22,690 bases of DNA from an uncultured Clostridia bacterium (GCA_937907055.1 CALCTW010000129.1:1-22690), one strand, 5' to 3'. Positions 8,220-15,216 are shown, counted from the first letter of the stretch. Notes: generated by a model from the letters alone, not told the origin. Program-made: numbers and translations.

Positions 8220-10418
8220 ATGGCTTATACCGCTTATGAACCCATGACCGCGGAGCAGATCTTCGCGCGTGTACAGAAATACTATCCGGAGGGTGGAAGC
8301 GAGCTGGTCCGCAAGGGCTATGAATTTGCCGAAAAGGCGCACGCCGGGCAGATGCGCAAGAGCGGCGAGCCCTACATTGTGCATCCCCTGTATGTGGCCA
8401 GCATCCTCACCGAGATCATGATCGACCCGCCCACCATCACGGCGGCTTTCCTGCACGATACCGTGGAGGACTGCGAGAACGTATCGCTTGAAACGATCGA
8501 CCGCGAATTCGGCCCCGAGGTGGCGCAGCTGGTGGACGGTGTGACAAAGCTGGGCAAGCTGGACTTTGCCGACCGCGAGGAGCGGCAGGCGGAATCCCTG
8601 CGCAAAATGATCCTGGCCATGAGCCGCGATATCCGCGTGGTGCTGATCAAGCTGGCAGACCGTCTGCACAATATGCGCACGCTGGGCTTCCAGTCGCCCG
8701 AGCGCCAGATCTCCATCGCCCGCGAAACGCTGGATATCTACGCGCCGCTGGCGCACCGTCTGGGTGTGTACACCATCAAGCAGGAGCTGGAGGATCTGGC
8801 TCTGCGCTATATCGATCCCGAAGGCTATAAGGATGTGGCCCGCAAGGTGGGCATGAAGCGCCACGAGCGCGAGGTTAACATCCAGACTGTCATTCAGGAG
8901 CTTTCGCAGAAGCTGAGCGAATCCGGTCTGAAATATGATATCGACGGCCGTCCCAAGCACCTTTATTCCATCTACCGCAAGATGGTGCTGCAGAACAAGC
9001 CGTTTGAGCAGATCTACGACCTGATCGCCATCCGCGTGATCGTGGAAACGATCCCCGAGTGCTACACCGTGCTGGGCATCGTGCACACGCTGTGGAATCA
9101 GGTGCCGGGCCGCTTCAAGGATTATATTTCCGTGCCCAAGGCCAACATGTACCGTTCCCTGCACACCACCGTGATCGGCGGACGCATGATGCCCTACCCC
9201 TTCGAGATCCAGATCCGCACCCGCGAGATGCATCAGGTGGCGGAATTCGGTATCGCGGCGCACTGGCGCTATAAGGAGGGCGGCCGCAGCGCCGATAATC
9301 TGGACCGCAAGCTGACCTGGCTGCGCCAGATCCTGGACTGGCAGAGCGAGACCCGTGACAGCAAGGAATTTGTGGACGGCCTGAAGACCGACCTTTTCAG
9401 CGAGGAAGTCTTCCTGTTCACGCCCAAGGGCGATATCATTTCCATGCAGCGCGGCTCCACCCCGCTGGACTTCGCCTACCGTATCCACAGCGCTGTGGGC
9501 AACAGCTGCACCGGCGCGCGCGTGAACGGCAAGATCGTGCCGCTGGAGACCGAACTGAAGACCGGCGACCGGGTGGAGATCATCACGGGCGGCGGCTCCA
9601 AGGGCCCCAGTATGGACTGGCTGAAGATCGTGAAGACCCCGCAGGCCAAGTCCAAGATCCGTCAGTACTTCAAGCGCGAGCTGCGCGGCGAAAACATCCT
9701 GCTGGGCAAGGATATGCTGGAGCATGAGGCCAAGCACCGCGGCATCAAGCTTTCGGAATACCTGGTCGAGGAATTCTACGAGCCGATCCTGAAAAAATAT
9801 CAGTTTGCCGAGATCGAGGATATCTACAGCTCCATCGGCAACGGTGAGATCACCGCGGCCTATGTGGTGGGCCGTCTGATCGAAGAAAAGAACCGCGATA
9901 ACGACATCCTGCAGGATAAGCCTCTGCCGCCTGAAAAGGTGGATCAGCAGCTGCTGAAGACCATGCATGGCAAGGCCTCCAACGGCATCTATGTGCACGG
10001 TCAGAGCGGCATGCTGGTGCGTTTCGCGCACTGCTGCAACCCCGTGCCCGGCGATGACATCGTGGGCTATATCACAAGAGGCCGCGGCGTGACGATCCAC
10101 AAAGCGGACTGCGTGAACGCGCTGCATACCGAACCCGAGCGCGCCGTGCCGGTCTCCTGGGCGGAGGAAAGCGCGGGCAGCTTCCTGGCGAACATCCAGC
10201 TCATCTGCTACGATCACGCGCAGCTGCTGGGTGAGCTGACCAACTATGTGGCGGATCTGGGCCTGCCCATCACGGCCATTTCCGGCAAGATCAACAAGAA
10301 CAAAACCTGCACCGTGAGCATGTCGCTGCAGGTGCAGAGCCGCGCCCAGCTGGATATCGGGCTTTCCAAGCTGCAAAAGCGCCCCGATGTCATTGAGGCC
10401 TACCGCAGCGCCACCTGA
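8220..10418 (+). CDS. Bifunctional (p)ppGpp synthetase/hydrolase, RelA/SpoT family
   Basis: The 732-residue protein has the full long-Rel architecture. The N-terminal HD hydrolase domain includes HDTVED with H79-D80. The synthetase domain includes the segment around RPKHLYSIYRKM. A TGS domain follows (FTPKGDIISMQRGSTPLDFAYRIHSAVG region), then a helical domain, a zinc-finger-type region starting at C605-C606 (CCNPVPGDDIVGY) and a C-terminal ACT domain. The synthetase motif reads R298-F-K-D301, the RXKD form found in enzymes with both synthetase and hydrolase activity, not the EXDD form of RelA-only enzymes. It would set the stringent response. ATG 8220 has AAAGGAAG at 8202-8209. The SGNH hydrolase gene follows 30 bp later and is probably cotranscribed. 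Confidence 0.96.
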   Translation: MAYTAYEPMTAEQIFARVQKYYPEGGSELVRKGYEFAEKAHAGQMRKSGEPYIVHPLYVASILTEIMIDPPTITAAFLHDTVEDCENVSLETIDREFGPEVAQLVDGVTKLGKLDFADREERQAESLRKMILAMSRDIRVVLIKLADRLHNMRTLGFQSPERQISIARETLDIYAPLAHRLGVYTIKQELEDLALRYIDPEGYKDVARKVGMKRHEREVNIQTVIQELSQKLSESGLKYDIDGRPKHLYSIYRKMVLQNKPFEQIYDLIAIRVIVETIPECYTVLGIVHTLWNQVPGRFKDYISVPKANMYRSLHTTVIGGRMMPYPFEIQIRTREMHQVAEFGIAAHWRYKEGGRSADNLDRKLTWLRQILDWQSETRDSKEFVDGLKTDLFSEEVFLFTPKGDIISMQRGSTPLDFAYRIHSAVGNSCTGARVNGKIVPLETELKTGDRVEIITGGGSKGPSMDWLKIVKTPQAKSKIRQYFKRELRGENILLGKDMLEHEAKHRGIKLSEYLVEEFYEPILKKYQFAEIEDIYSSIGNGEITAAYVVGRLIEEKNRDNDILQDKPLPPEKVDQQLLKTMHGKASNGIYVHGQSGMLVRFAHCCNPVPGDDIVGYITRGRGVTIHKADCVNALHTEPERAVPVSWAEESAGSFLANIQLICYDHAQLLGELTNYVADLGLPITAISGKINKNKTCTVSMSLQVQSRAQLDIGLSKLQKRPDVIEAYRSAT

Positions 10419-10448
10419 ACCACGATCAACTGAAGCGAGGGAAACGAC

Positions 10449-11093
10449 ATGGCGAACGAGATCCCGGCCTGGAAGCTGGAAAAGCAGAAAATGGTGGAGG
10501 GCTTCCGCGAAAAGAACAAAGCCTGTGAAAAAGGTCAGATCGTATTCGCGGGATCTTCCCTGATGGAGATGTTCCCCATCGAGGCATGGGCCGCGGAGCA
10601 GGGCGTGACCGCCTATAACCGCGGTGTGGGCGGCTATACCACGCTGGACATGCTGCCCATTATCGATCTGTGCGTGACCGACCTGATGCCGAAAAAACTG
10701 TTCATCAATATCGGCACCAACGATCTTTCGGATGCCGCCATCCCGATGGACACGGTGATGGAACGCTACGAACGCATTCTGAGCATCATCGAGGAAAAGG
10801 TGCCGGGGGTCAGGATCTATCTGATGGCGTATTATCCCATCAACGAAGAAGCGGCCTCTCCGGAAATGAAAGCAAACCTTGCCGTCCGCACCAACGAGAA
10901 GATCAACGAGGCCAACCGCCGCGTGATGCTGCTGGCGGAAAGCAAGCCGAACCGTGTTTACATCGACGTGAACGCGCCGCTCAGGGACGCTTCAGGACGG
11001 CTGAAAGCGGAATACACCATCGAAGGCATGCACATTTATCCGGAAGGATACCGCGCGATCTTTCCTGATGTGATGAAGTATGTAAAAGAATAA
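10449..11093 (+). CDS. SGNH/GDSL-type esterase or acylhydrolase
   Basis: The 214-residue protein carries the four SGNH blocks: GSSLMEMF with the nucleophile serine, NRGVGGYT with the oxyanion glycine, IGTNDLS with the oxyanion asparagine, and EGMHIYPEGY with the catalytic histidine. In the last block a glutamate stands where many members have aspartate. There is no signal peptide, so the enzyme should be cytoplasmic. The natural ester or acyl substrate cannot be told; deacetylation of sugars or lysophospholipase-like activity are both known in the family. ATG 10449 is preceded by GCGAGGGAAA. The gene ends 20 bp before the IS-like hairpin, which may also end its transcript. Confidence 0.85.
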   Translation: MANEIPAWKLEKQKMVEGFREKNKACEKGQIVFAGSSLMEMFPIEAWAAEQGVTAYNRGVGGYTTLDMLPIIDLCVTDLMPKKLFINIGTNDLSDAAIPMDTVMERYERILSIIEEKVPGVRIYLMAYYPINEEAASPEMKANLAVRTNEKINEANRRVMLLAESKPNRVYIDVNAPLRDASGRLKAEYTIEGMHIYPEGYRAIFPDVMKYVKE

Positions 11094-11113
11094 ACGCGCA
11101 TACAGATGATATG

Positions 11114-11543
11114 CTCCCCTTGAAGTAGACACTGGAAAAACGCCAAACCAGTGCACTTCAGGGGGAGTTTTATGTCACGGAAAGCAAAATACACAGTCGA
11201 ACAAAAGGTTCAAGCAGCAGAAAGATATCTAAGAGGTGAAGCGAGCACATCTGAGATAGCAGCAGAAATAGGAATGCCTGCGAGCGGGAAGAAAAGGATT
11301 TGGGAGTGGGTAGCAGTATATCGAGAGAACGGCATAGAAGGATTTCACCTAAAGGATGGGAATCGAAGCTATACAGCAGAAGAGAAACAGCAAGCAGTAG
11401 AAGACTATCTGCAAGGGAAAGGATCACTCAGCGAAGTCAGCAGAACGTATCATATTCCAAGCATCGAGACACTCAGGCAATGGATAAAGGTGTATAATAG
11501 TAACAGAGAACTTCGGGATTACGACCCGAAACCGGAGGTGTAT
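11114..11543 (+). mobile_element. Truncated insertion sequence, left end plus part of orfA
   Basis: The left boundary is marked by a long dyad: CTCCCCTTGAAGT (11114-11126) with ACTTCAGGGGGAG (11155-11167), enclosing CACTGG (11130-11135) with CCAGTG (11148-11153). A transposase orfA begins 5 bp later. Similarity to a transposase first subunit runs to about 11543 (reading DPKPEVYVA), after which the frame goes into unrelated sequence. No orfB and no right-hand copy of the TGAAGT/CACTGG end is found downstream to 14400. The piece is AT-richer than the neighbouring genes. An IS3-like two-ORF element is likely, but the family is inferred. Confidence 0.7.
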
Positions 11544-11609
11544 GTTGCTATCCACAATATCTGTCCCCTTTGGTTGAGTGTCTGTCAGCAGGCCTGCATG
11601 GCAGTTTGA
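11172..11609 (+). CDS. Transposase orfA fragment with two helix-turn-helix units
   Basis: From ATG 11172 the product is 145 residues. It has two similar helix-turn-helix blocks: one near residues 6-50 (VEQKVQAAERYLRG ... GKKRIWEWVAVYRENG) and a second near residues 64-108 (AEEKQQAVEDYLQG ... IETLRQWIKVYNSN). This is the layout of the DNA-binding first protein of IS3-type elements. The last 20 or so residues, from VAIHNICPLW on, do not look like transposase and come from sequence past the break. The start at 11172 lies in the 3' flank of the terminal hairpin, whose GGGGGAG arm is the only ribosome binding site. Probably not functional without a catalytic partner. Confidence 0.65.
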   Translation: MSRKAKYTVEQKVQAAERYLRGEASTSEIAAEIGMPASGKKRIWEWVAVYRENGIEGFHLKDGNRSYTAEEKQQAVEDYLQGKGSLSEVSRTYHIPSIETLRQWIKVYNSNRELRDYDPKPEVYVAIHNICPLWLSVCQQACMAV

Positions 11610-11819
11610 ACTTGCCATCTGAGTGGCTGTTCACTTATCTAACGTTTGAAAGGCTCAAATGGTTTTAGTAACCTGCATATGTTTTCTGCAATATCGTTTT
11701 CTTTGTCAATGCTGACAAGATAAATAATCAGGTGTACAATCATTTTTGAAGATTTTTCTGAATTATCGACATGAGAGCTATCTTGTCTCGTCTACATAAT
11801 CGAAGGAGGTGAGCAACGA
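11610..11819 (+). promoter_or_regulatory. AT-rich leader region of the sigma factor gene, with dyad
   Basis: No gene is visible here. A perfect dyad TTGTCA-ATGC-TGACAA lies at 11703-11718 and could be an operator. The left arm could also act as a -35 with TAATCA at 11725-11730, but that -10 is poor. CGTCTA at 11789-11794, 31 nt before the ATG, resembles the -10 element of ECF-sigma promoters and recurs at the same distance before the decayed copy at 13609. No convincing -35 was found with it. Confidence 0.4.
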
Positions 11820-12353
11820 ATGGAAGTTGTCAAGGATCCGGGCAACGACCGTGACCAGGTGCTGGTTCAGATGGTGAACCAATATCAGGGATTGCTGCTC
11901 CGCATGTGTTACATTTACCTACGGGATATGGAACAGGCGAAAGATGCCACACAGGATACTTTCCTCAAAGCATACAAGTCGCTCGATTCTTTCCGTGGGG
12001 AATGCAGCGAGAAGACCTGGTTGATCCAGATTGCTATGAACACTTGCCGGGACATGCAGCGTTCCGCCTGGTTTCGTCACCATGATCGGCGTGTTACGCC
12101 GGAAGATTTGCCGCAGGCAATGCTACCGCCAGATGACGATGATGATCTCGATGTGATGTGCGATGTTATGCAGCTGCCATCAAAGCTCAAAGAGGTCGTT
12201 ATGCTGTACTACTGGCAAAACATGAATGTGAATGAGATTGCTCACGCACTGGGCGTCACTCATTCTACTGTATCAACTCGACTAAAGCGCGCCAGAGAGA
12301 AACTCCATGACGTGCTGGAGAGGAGGTTAGGTTATGGAAGACTTCAAAGATAA
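11820..12353 (+). CDS. ECF-type RNA polymerase sigma factor
   Basis: The 177-residue product has sigma region 2 at about residues 18-85 (LRMCYIYLRDMEQAKDATQD and TFLKAYKSLDSFRGE, then TWLIQIAMNTCRD) and region 4 at about 115-165 (LPSKLKEVVMLYYWQNMNVNEIAHAL and TVSTRLKRAREKL). An acidic linker DDDDD separates them. It would direct RNA polymerase to a small regulon when released from its partner. The ATG at 11820 follows GGAGGTGAG. The gene overlaps the membrane partner by 20 nt. Base composition is lower in G+C than the flanking housekeeping genes, and a second, broken copy lies at 13609, so the locus looks acquired and duplicated. Confidence 0.92.
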   Translation: MEVVKDPGNDRDQVLVQMVNQYQGLLLRMCYIYLRDMEQAKDATQDTFLKAYKSLDSFRGECSEKTWLIQIAMNTCRDMQRSAWFRHHDRRVTPEDLPQAMLPPDDDDDLDVMCDVMQLPSKLKEVVMLYYWQNMNVNEIAHALGVTHSTVSTRLKRAREKLHDVLERRLGYGRLQR

Positions 12354-13476
12354 GCAGATCGTCCAGCGTGTAATCGATAACTCCCTGTCCGGCATTCAGG
12401 ATGATCCTTGGATGGCGCAGCGTGTGCTGAATATGGCGCACGAAACGCAAAGAACAGGAGGAATTGTTGTGAAGAAAAAGCTGTCGATTGGTTTCATTTT
12501 GATGATGGCAGTAATGCTTCTGGGGGGCATCGCTCTGGCTGCTACATTGCTTTGGCAGGATGCGGGCGAAAAGGTTGCTCCCATGGAAAGTGAGAATGGT
12601 TACTACGACACTTGGAACACAGAAGCAAAGATTAAGCTGATTAAGGCGCTTTATGATCTCGGCGAGTTGAAGGACAATCCTGATGCAGAAAGAGTGCTGA
12701 ACAGCACAGATATGCCTGATGCTGAGAAAAACGCTCTTTGTGACAAGATTATGTGCGCCTACGTGAACGGCTCGCCTGATACGGTTACCCTGCTGTCCAT
12801 TCTGGAGAAGCTTCATGGCGATATGAACACCTGGTCTATGGAGGACAAGGTTTGGTACAACAACCTGCTGAATGCCAACAATATGCTGTCTGCAGAGGAT
12901 ACCAACTATGTGCTTCCCGAAACCGGCGAATTTACGCAGGGACAGGCTGTAGACGCCGCAAAGTCTTTTCTGATCAGTAAAGGAGCCGAGAACCTGGATA
13001 AAGCACAGATCGAGGCAACCATGTATGAAGAATCTGATGACCAGTTCTATGGCGAAACTCAGGTTAGCAAAAAGGGACGTCGTGTGTGGAGCGTTGTCTT
13101 CCATCTGGAAGAAGAAGGCCTGCCTTATGGCGGCACCTGTCATGTGGACATTGCAACAGATGGCAGCGTGATTGCTTACAGCCTTCCCGCACTTGTTCCG
13201 ATGTACATGACGGGTACTCTCCCTGATGCCACTGCGATTTCCGAAGAACAGGCTGTGGAAATTGGTACGAACGCTATGAGCGGACAACTGGATGTTCCTA
13301 AGGAAAAGCTGGCTGATGCTAAGGCTTTCTACGGGTATATCAATCTGGCCGATGAAGAAGTTGCACATGCACAGTTTGGCGCACATGTATGGCTGATCAA
13401 TACGGATCAGTATTATGTGCTGGTGAGCCCTTCTGGCGATGTGATCTTTGCTGGCAACCATGATGTGATTAAGTGA
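12334..13476 (+). CDS. Membrane-anchored partner of the ECF sigma factor, putative anti-sigma
   Basis: The 380-residue protein has a short cytoplasmic N-terminus (1-48), one membrane helix at about residues 50-74, and a large outside part of about 300 residues. The outer part contains two repeats that look like PepSY-type folds (GEFTQGQAVDAAKSFLISKG and DATAISEEQAVEIGTNAMSG regions) and ends with VLVSPSGDVIFAG. AGGAGG (12321-12326) lies inside the sigma gene and the start overlaps it by 20 nt, so the two are translationally coupled, typical of sigma/anti-sigma pairs. I see no zinc-binding HxxxCxxC motif, so this is not a classical ZAS protein. The anti-sigma role is inferred from topology and gene order. 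Confidence 0.65.
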   Translation: MEDFKDKQIVQRVIDNSLSGIQDDPWMAQRVLNMAHETQRTGGIVVKKKLSIGFILMMAVMLLGGIALAATLLWQDAGEKVAPMESENGYYDTWNTEAKIKLIKALYDLGELKDNPDAERVLNSTDMPDAEKNALCDKIMCAYVNGSPDTVTLLSILEKLHGDMNTWSMEDKVWYNNLLNANNMLSAEDTNYVLPETGEFTQGQAVDAAKSFLISKGAENLDKAQIEATMYEESDDQFYGETQVSKKGRRVWSVVFHLEEEGLPYGGTCHVDIATDGSVIAYSLPALVPMYMTGTLPDATAISEEQAVEIGTNAMSGQLDVPKEKLADAKAFYGYINLADEEVAHAQFGAHVWLINTDQYYVLVSPSGDVIFAGNHDVIK

Positions 13477-13487
13477 TCAAATGATTG

Positions 13488-13519
13488 GAGCGCTTGCCTT
13501 TCGGGGCAGGCGCTCTTTT
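13488..13519 (+). terminator. Intrinsic terminator after the sigma/partner pair
   Basis: GAGCGCTTGCC (13488-13498) pairs with GGCAGGCGCTC (13505-13515) with one T-G wobble and a six-base loop. TTTT follows at 13516-13519, then a T-rich tract. Confidence 0.85.
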
Positions 13520-13577
13520 CATTTTCAGCTTTTCCTGATATTCTTCTCTAAAAAGGTAGACAAAACGGAAAACAATG

Positions 13578-13583
13578 CGTCTA
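13578..13583 (+). promoter_or_regulatory. CGTCTA element before the decayed sigma gene
   Basis: CGTCTA lies 31 nt before the ATG at 13609, exactly as CGTCTA at 11789 lies 31 nt before the ATG at 11820. The ribosome binding regions (AAGGAGGTGAGCA) are also shared. It may be an ECF-type -10 element, suggesting autoregulation, or simply part of the duplicated block. Confidence 0.35.
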
Positions 13584-13608
13584 ACTTTGTGAAAGGAGGT
13601 GAGCAGCA

Positions 13609-13923
13609 ATGGAGTTGGTGAAGGGCCCGACTTACTCCCATGAAGAAATGCTGGCACACATGGTGGCAGAATATGAAGTGATATTGCTGCGCACATGTTA
13701 CATGTACCTCCACGACAAGGCGCTTGCAGAGGATGCAACCCAGGAAACCTTCCTGAAGGCATATAAAGCACTTGATTCCTTCCGTGGAGAGAGCAGCGAG
13801 AAGACCTGGCTCATGCGGATTGCCATGAACACATGCCGGGATATGAAACGCAGCGCCTGGTTCCGGTATATGGATCGCAGCGTGGAGATTGAACGCTTAC
13901 CGCTAAGGGCGACGGCATGGTGA
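13609..13923 (+). pseudogene. Truncated ECF sigma factor, region 2 only
   Basis: The 104-residue product parallels the intact sigma factor at 11820 throughout its first 97 or so residues (for example TQETFLKAYKALDSFRGE and IAMNTCRDMKRSAWFR), then ends with LPLRATAW in another reading frame of foreign sequence. Region 4, which reads the -35 element, is missing, so it cannot work as a complete sigma factor. The break lies near 13893-13905. It could in principle still bind core polymerase or the anti-sigma protein, but the adjacent gene fragments make simple decay more likely. Confidence 0.8.
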
Positions 13924-14039
13924 TGACTCCGGTTTGGGTGCTTAGCTACCTGACCGATGAAGGCGAGCAGCAGGGCTACGAGTGCTAGGCAGTGTTCGAT
14001 GCAATTGATGGAAAGCTGATCGATGCTGTCTTCAACTGA
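13893..14039 (+). pseudogene. 3' remnant of a sigma-partner-like protein
   Basis: In the frame ending at TGA 14037-14039 the sequence reads T-L-T-A-K-G-D-G-M, then MTPVWVLSYLTDEGEQQGYEC, a TAG at 13986-13988, then AVFDAIDGKLIDAVFN. This looks like the end of an extracytoplasmic PepSY-like domain. It is out of frame with the sigma fragment it is joined to and carries an internal amber codon. I infer a deletion that removed the sigma 3' half and most of a partner gene. The family assignment is by pattern only. Confidence 0.55.
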
Positions 14040-14064
14040 TCCCATTCTCGCTGGATAACAGCAA

Positions 14065-14094
14065 CCCCGCCCCGTCGTTCATCGGCGGGGCTTT
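14065..14094 (+). terminator. Terminator-like hairpin after the remnant
   Basis: CCCCGCC (14065-14071) pairs with GGCGGGG (14084-14090) across a 12-base loop, followed by CTTTACC. The T tract is short. It lies 25 bp after the TGA of the partner remnant, where a terminator is expected. Confidence 0.55.
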
Positions 14095-14184
14095 ACCAAT
14101 TATGCGCTGGTAAGTCCTTTTGGAGATGTGATCGTTACTGGCGGCTATCCTCGCTTTCCGCTGCAAAAGAAAAAGCAGCTATGA
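14092..14184 (+). pseudogene. Second 3' fragment of a sigma-partner gene
   Basis: The frame reads NYALVSPFGDVIVTGGYP and ends at TGA 14182-14184. The intact partner ends with YYVLVSPSGDVIFAGNHDVIK, so the match over 14 residues at a C-terminus is clear. It has no start and lies just after another terminator, so it is a leftover of a further or rearranged copy. Confidence 0.6.
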
Positions 14185-14189
14185 TCTTA

Positions 14190-14266
14190 AAGGTTTTACC
14201 CTTCAAGCCATAACTGCTTGAGGTTGCTGTGTTTTCAACAGCTCCTGTAAAGGAGGGGTAAACCTT
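14190..14266. repeat. Branched inverted-repeat structure of unknown role
   Basis: An outer stem AAGGTTTTACCC (14190-14201) with GGGTAAACCTT (14256-14266, one base gap) encloses three hairpins: TTCAAGC/GCTTGAG (14202-14222), GCTGT/ACAGC (14226-14242) and CTCCT/AGGAG (14242-14255). This is a four-way junction of 77 nt. It is not a tRNA (loop sizes and T-loop do not fit). It might be a small mobile element end, a structured RNA or a terminator remnant. Confidence 0.45.
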
Positions 14267-14315
14267 CCTTTACATAATAACTTGTGTTCGGAAGTCCGTT
14301 TTCCATTGCCCTCAT

Positions 14316-14351
14316 CGTTCAGCTGCCGACCCATTCGCGCGCTGCTGAACG
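14316..14351. repeat. Perfect 8-bp inverted repeat
   Basis: CGTTCAGC (14316-14323) and GCTGAACG (14344-14351) flank a 20-base loop, followed by a CT-rich stretch. With 14190-14266 and the terminator at 14397-14424 this accounts for most of the gene-free stretch between 14185 and 14442. Confidence 0.4.
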
Positions 14352-14396
14352 CTTCTTCTTGCTTTACAAAAACCGGCCCTTGCGCTAAAATAGGGT

Positions 14397-14424
14397 AAAA
14401 AGAAAGCCCCGAAGGGCTTTCTTT
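14397..14424 (-). terminator. Bidirectional terminator downstream of thiT
   Basis: GAAAGCCC (14402-14409) pairs with GGGCTTTC (14414-14421), flanked by AAAAA on the left and TTT on the right. On the minus strand the hairpin is followed by TTTCTTTTT-type sequence, right behind the thiT stop. It can also stop plus-strand transcripts from the sigma region. Confidence 0.85.
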
Positions 14425-14442
14425 ATGCGGTTGACCGGTTTA

Positions 14443-15216
14443 TCAGTGCTTGCGTCCTTCGCCGGCCTTGGCGATCTTCAGCAGCTGCGGGCCGACCGCG
14501 AGCGCGATCACGATGCAGATGGCCGTTTCAGGCACCAGATACAGGCCGTTGTAACCGAGGGAGTAGGCCAGCGCGGACTGTCCTTCGGGAGCGTACTCGG
14601 CAAAGAAGATAACACCGGCAGTCACCGCGCAGACAGCACGTCCCAGCGCGCCGATGACACAGCCGATCGGCAGGCTGACGCGGACGGGAACCTTCTTCAG
14701 GATGACGGGCGCGAGGCCGCACAGACCGATCAGCGCGAAGGCCAGCAGATAGTCCATCACGCCTTCAACGGGCGTGAGCATCCAGAAACCATCCTGCATC
14801 CACTGCAGGAAGCCGTAGGCCAGACCCACGAACATGCCGGGGCCGACGCCGTAGGCAAAGGAGAAGATGAAGATGGGCAGCATGGAGGCAGGCGTGATGC
14901 TGCCGCCCTGCGGCATCTTATACAGACGGATGAAAGAAAGCACGAAGGCCAGCGCGATGGTGATGGCGGCGTTCGCCAGCATACGGGTGGTCCACTTGGT
15001 GCGGCTGCCGCGGATGACCAGCAGCACAACGCCGATGACGACCAGCGCGGCCAGAATGCCCCAGATGGTGGGGGAGACTTCCGCCAACTTGCTGAAAATG
15101 GTCTTGGTCGCCGGTGCGGCTTCTTCTACCACTTCCTCAACGGCTTCCGTTACGGTTTCGACCGCGTCCGCGGCCAGGTTCTCTCCCTCAGCGAAGGCTG
15201 AAAAAAGACCGAACAT
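14443..15216 (-). CDS. thiT: ECF transporter S component for thiamine, ThiT/YuaJ family
   Basis: The 257-residue membrane protein matches ThiT, the thiamine-binding subunit that works with the shared EcfA-A'-T module (not in the window). Recognisable segments are MPQGGSITPASMLPIF (from residue 101), GLAYGFLQWMQDG, TPVEGVMDYLLAF, and FFAEYAPEG with the following SLGYNGLYLVPE. The TPP riboswitch upstream confirms the substrate. I chose ATG 15216 because AGGAGG (15224-15229) is 7 nt away; the frame continues upstream into the riboswitch terminator. It is longer than usual (about 190 residues) by an N-terminal Ala/Glu-rich segment (10-40) and an extra membrane helix (about 51-69). From memory of the family, a histidine often found in the ligand pocket appears replaced in the RAVCAVTAG segment. 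Confidence 0.9.
   Translation of the reverse strand: MFGLFSAFAEGENLAADAVETVTEAVEEVVEEAAPATKTIFSKLAEVSPTIWGILAALVVIGVVLLVIRGSRTKWTTRMLANAAITIALAFVLSFIRLYKMPQGGSITPASMLPIFIFSFAYGVGPGMFVGLAYGFLQWMQDGFWMLTPVEGVMDYLLAFALIGLCGLAPVILKKVPVRVSLPIGCVIGALGRAVCAVTAGVIFFAEYAPEGQSALAYSLGYNGLYLVPETAICIVIALAVGPQLLKIAKAGEGRKH

Noticed and set aside
11761..11794. Full ECF promoter (-35 plus CGTCTA) for the intact sigma gene
   Set aside because: No AAC-type -35 lies 15-18 bp upstream in either copy, so only the -10-like element was kept as a weak feature.
14190..14266. tRNA-like cloverleaf (77 nt, a 5-bp stem with a 7-base loop in the middle)
   Set aside because: The outer stem is too long, the third loop has four bases with no TTC motif, the first arm is not a D-arm, and there is no purine after the would-be anticodon.
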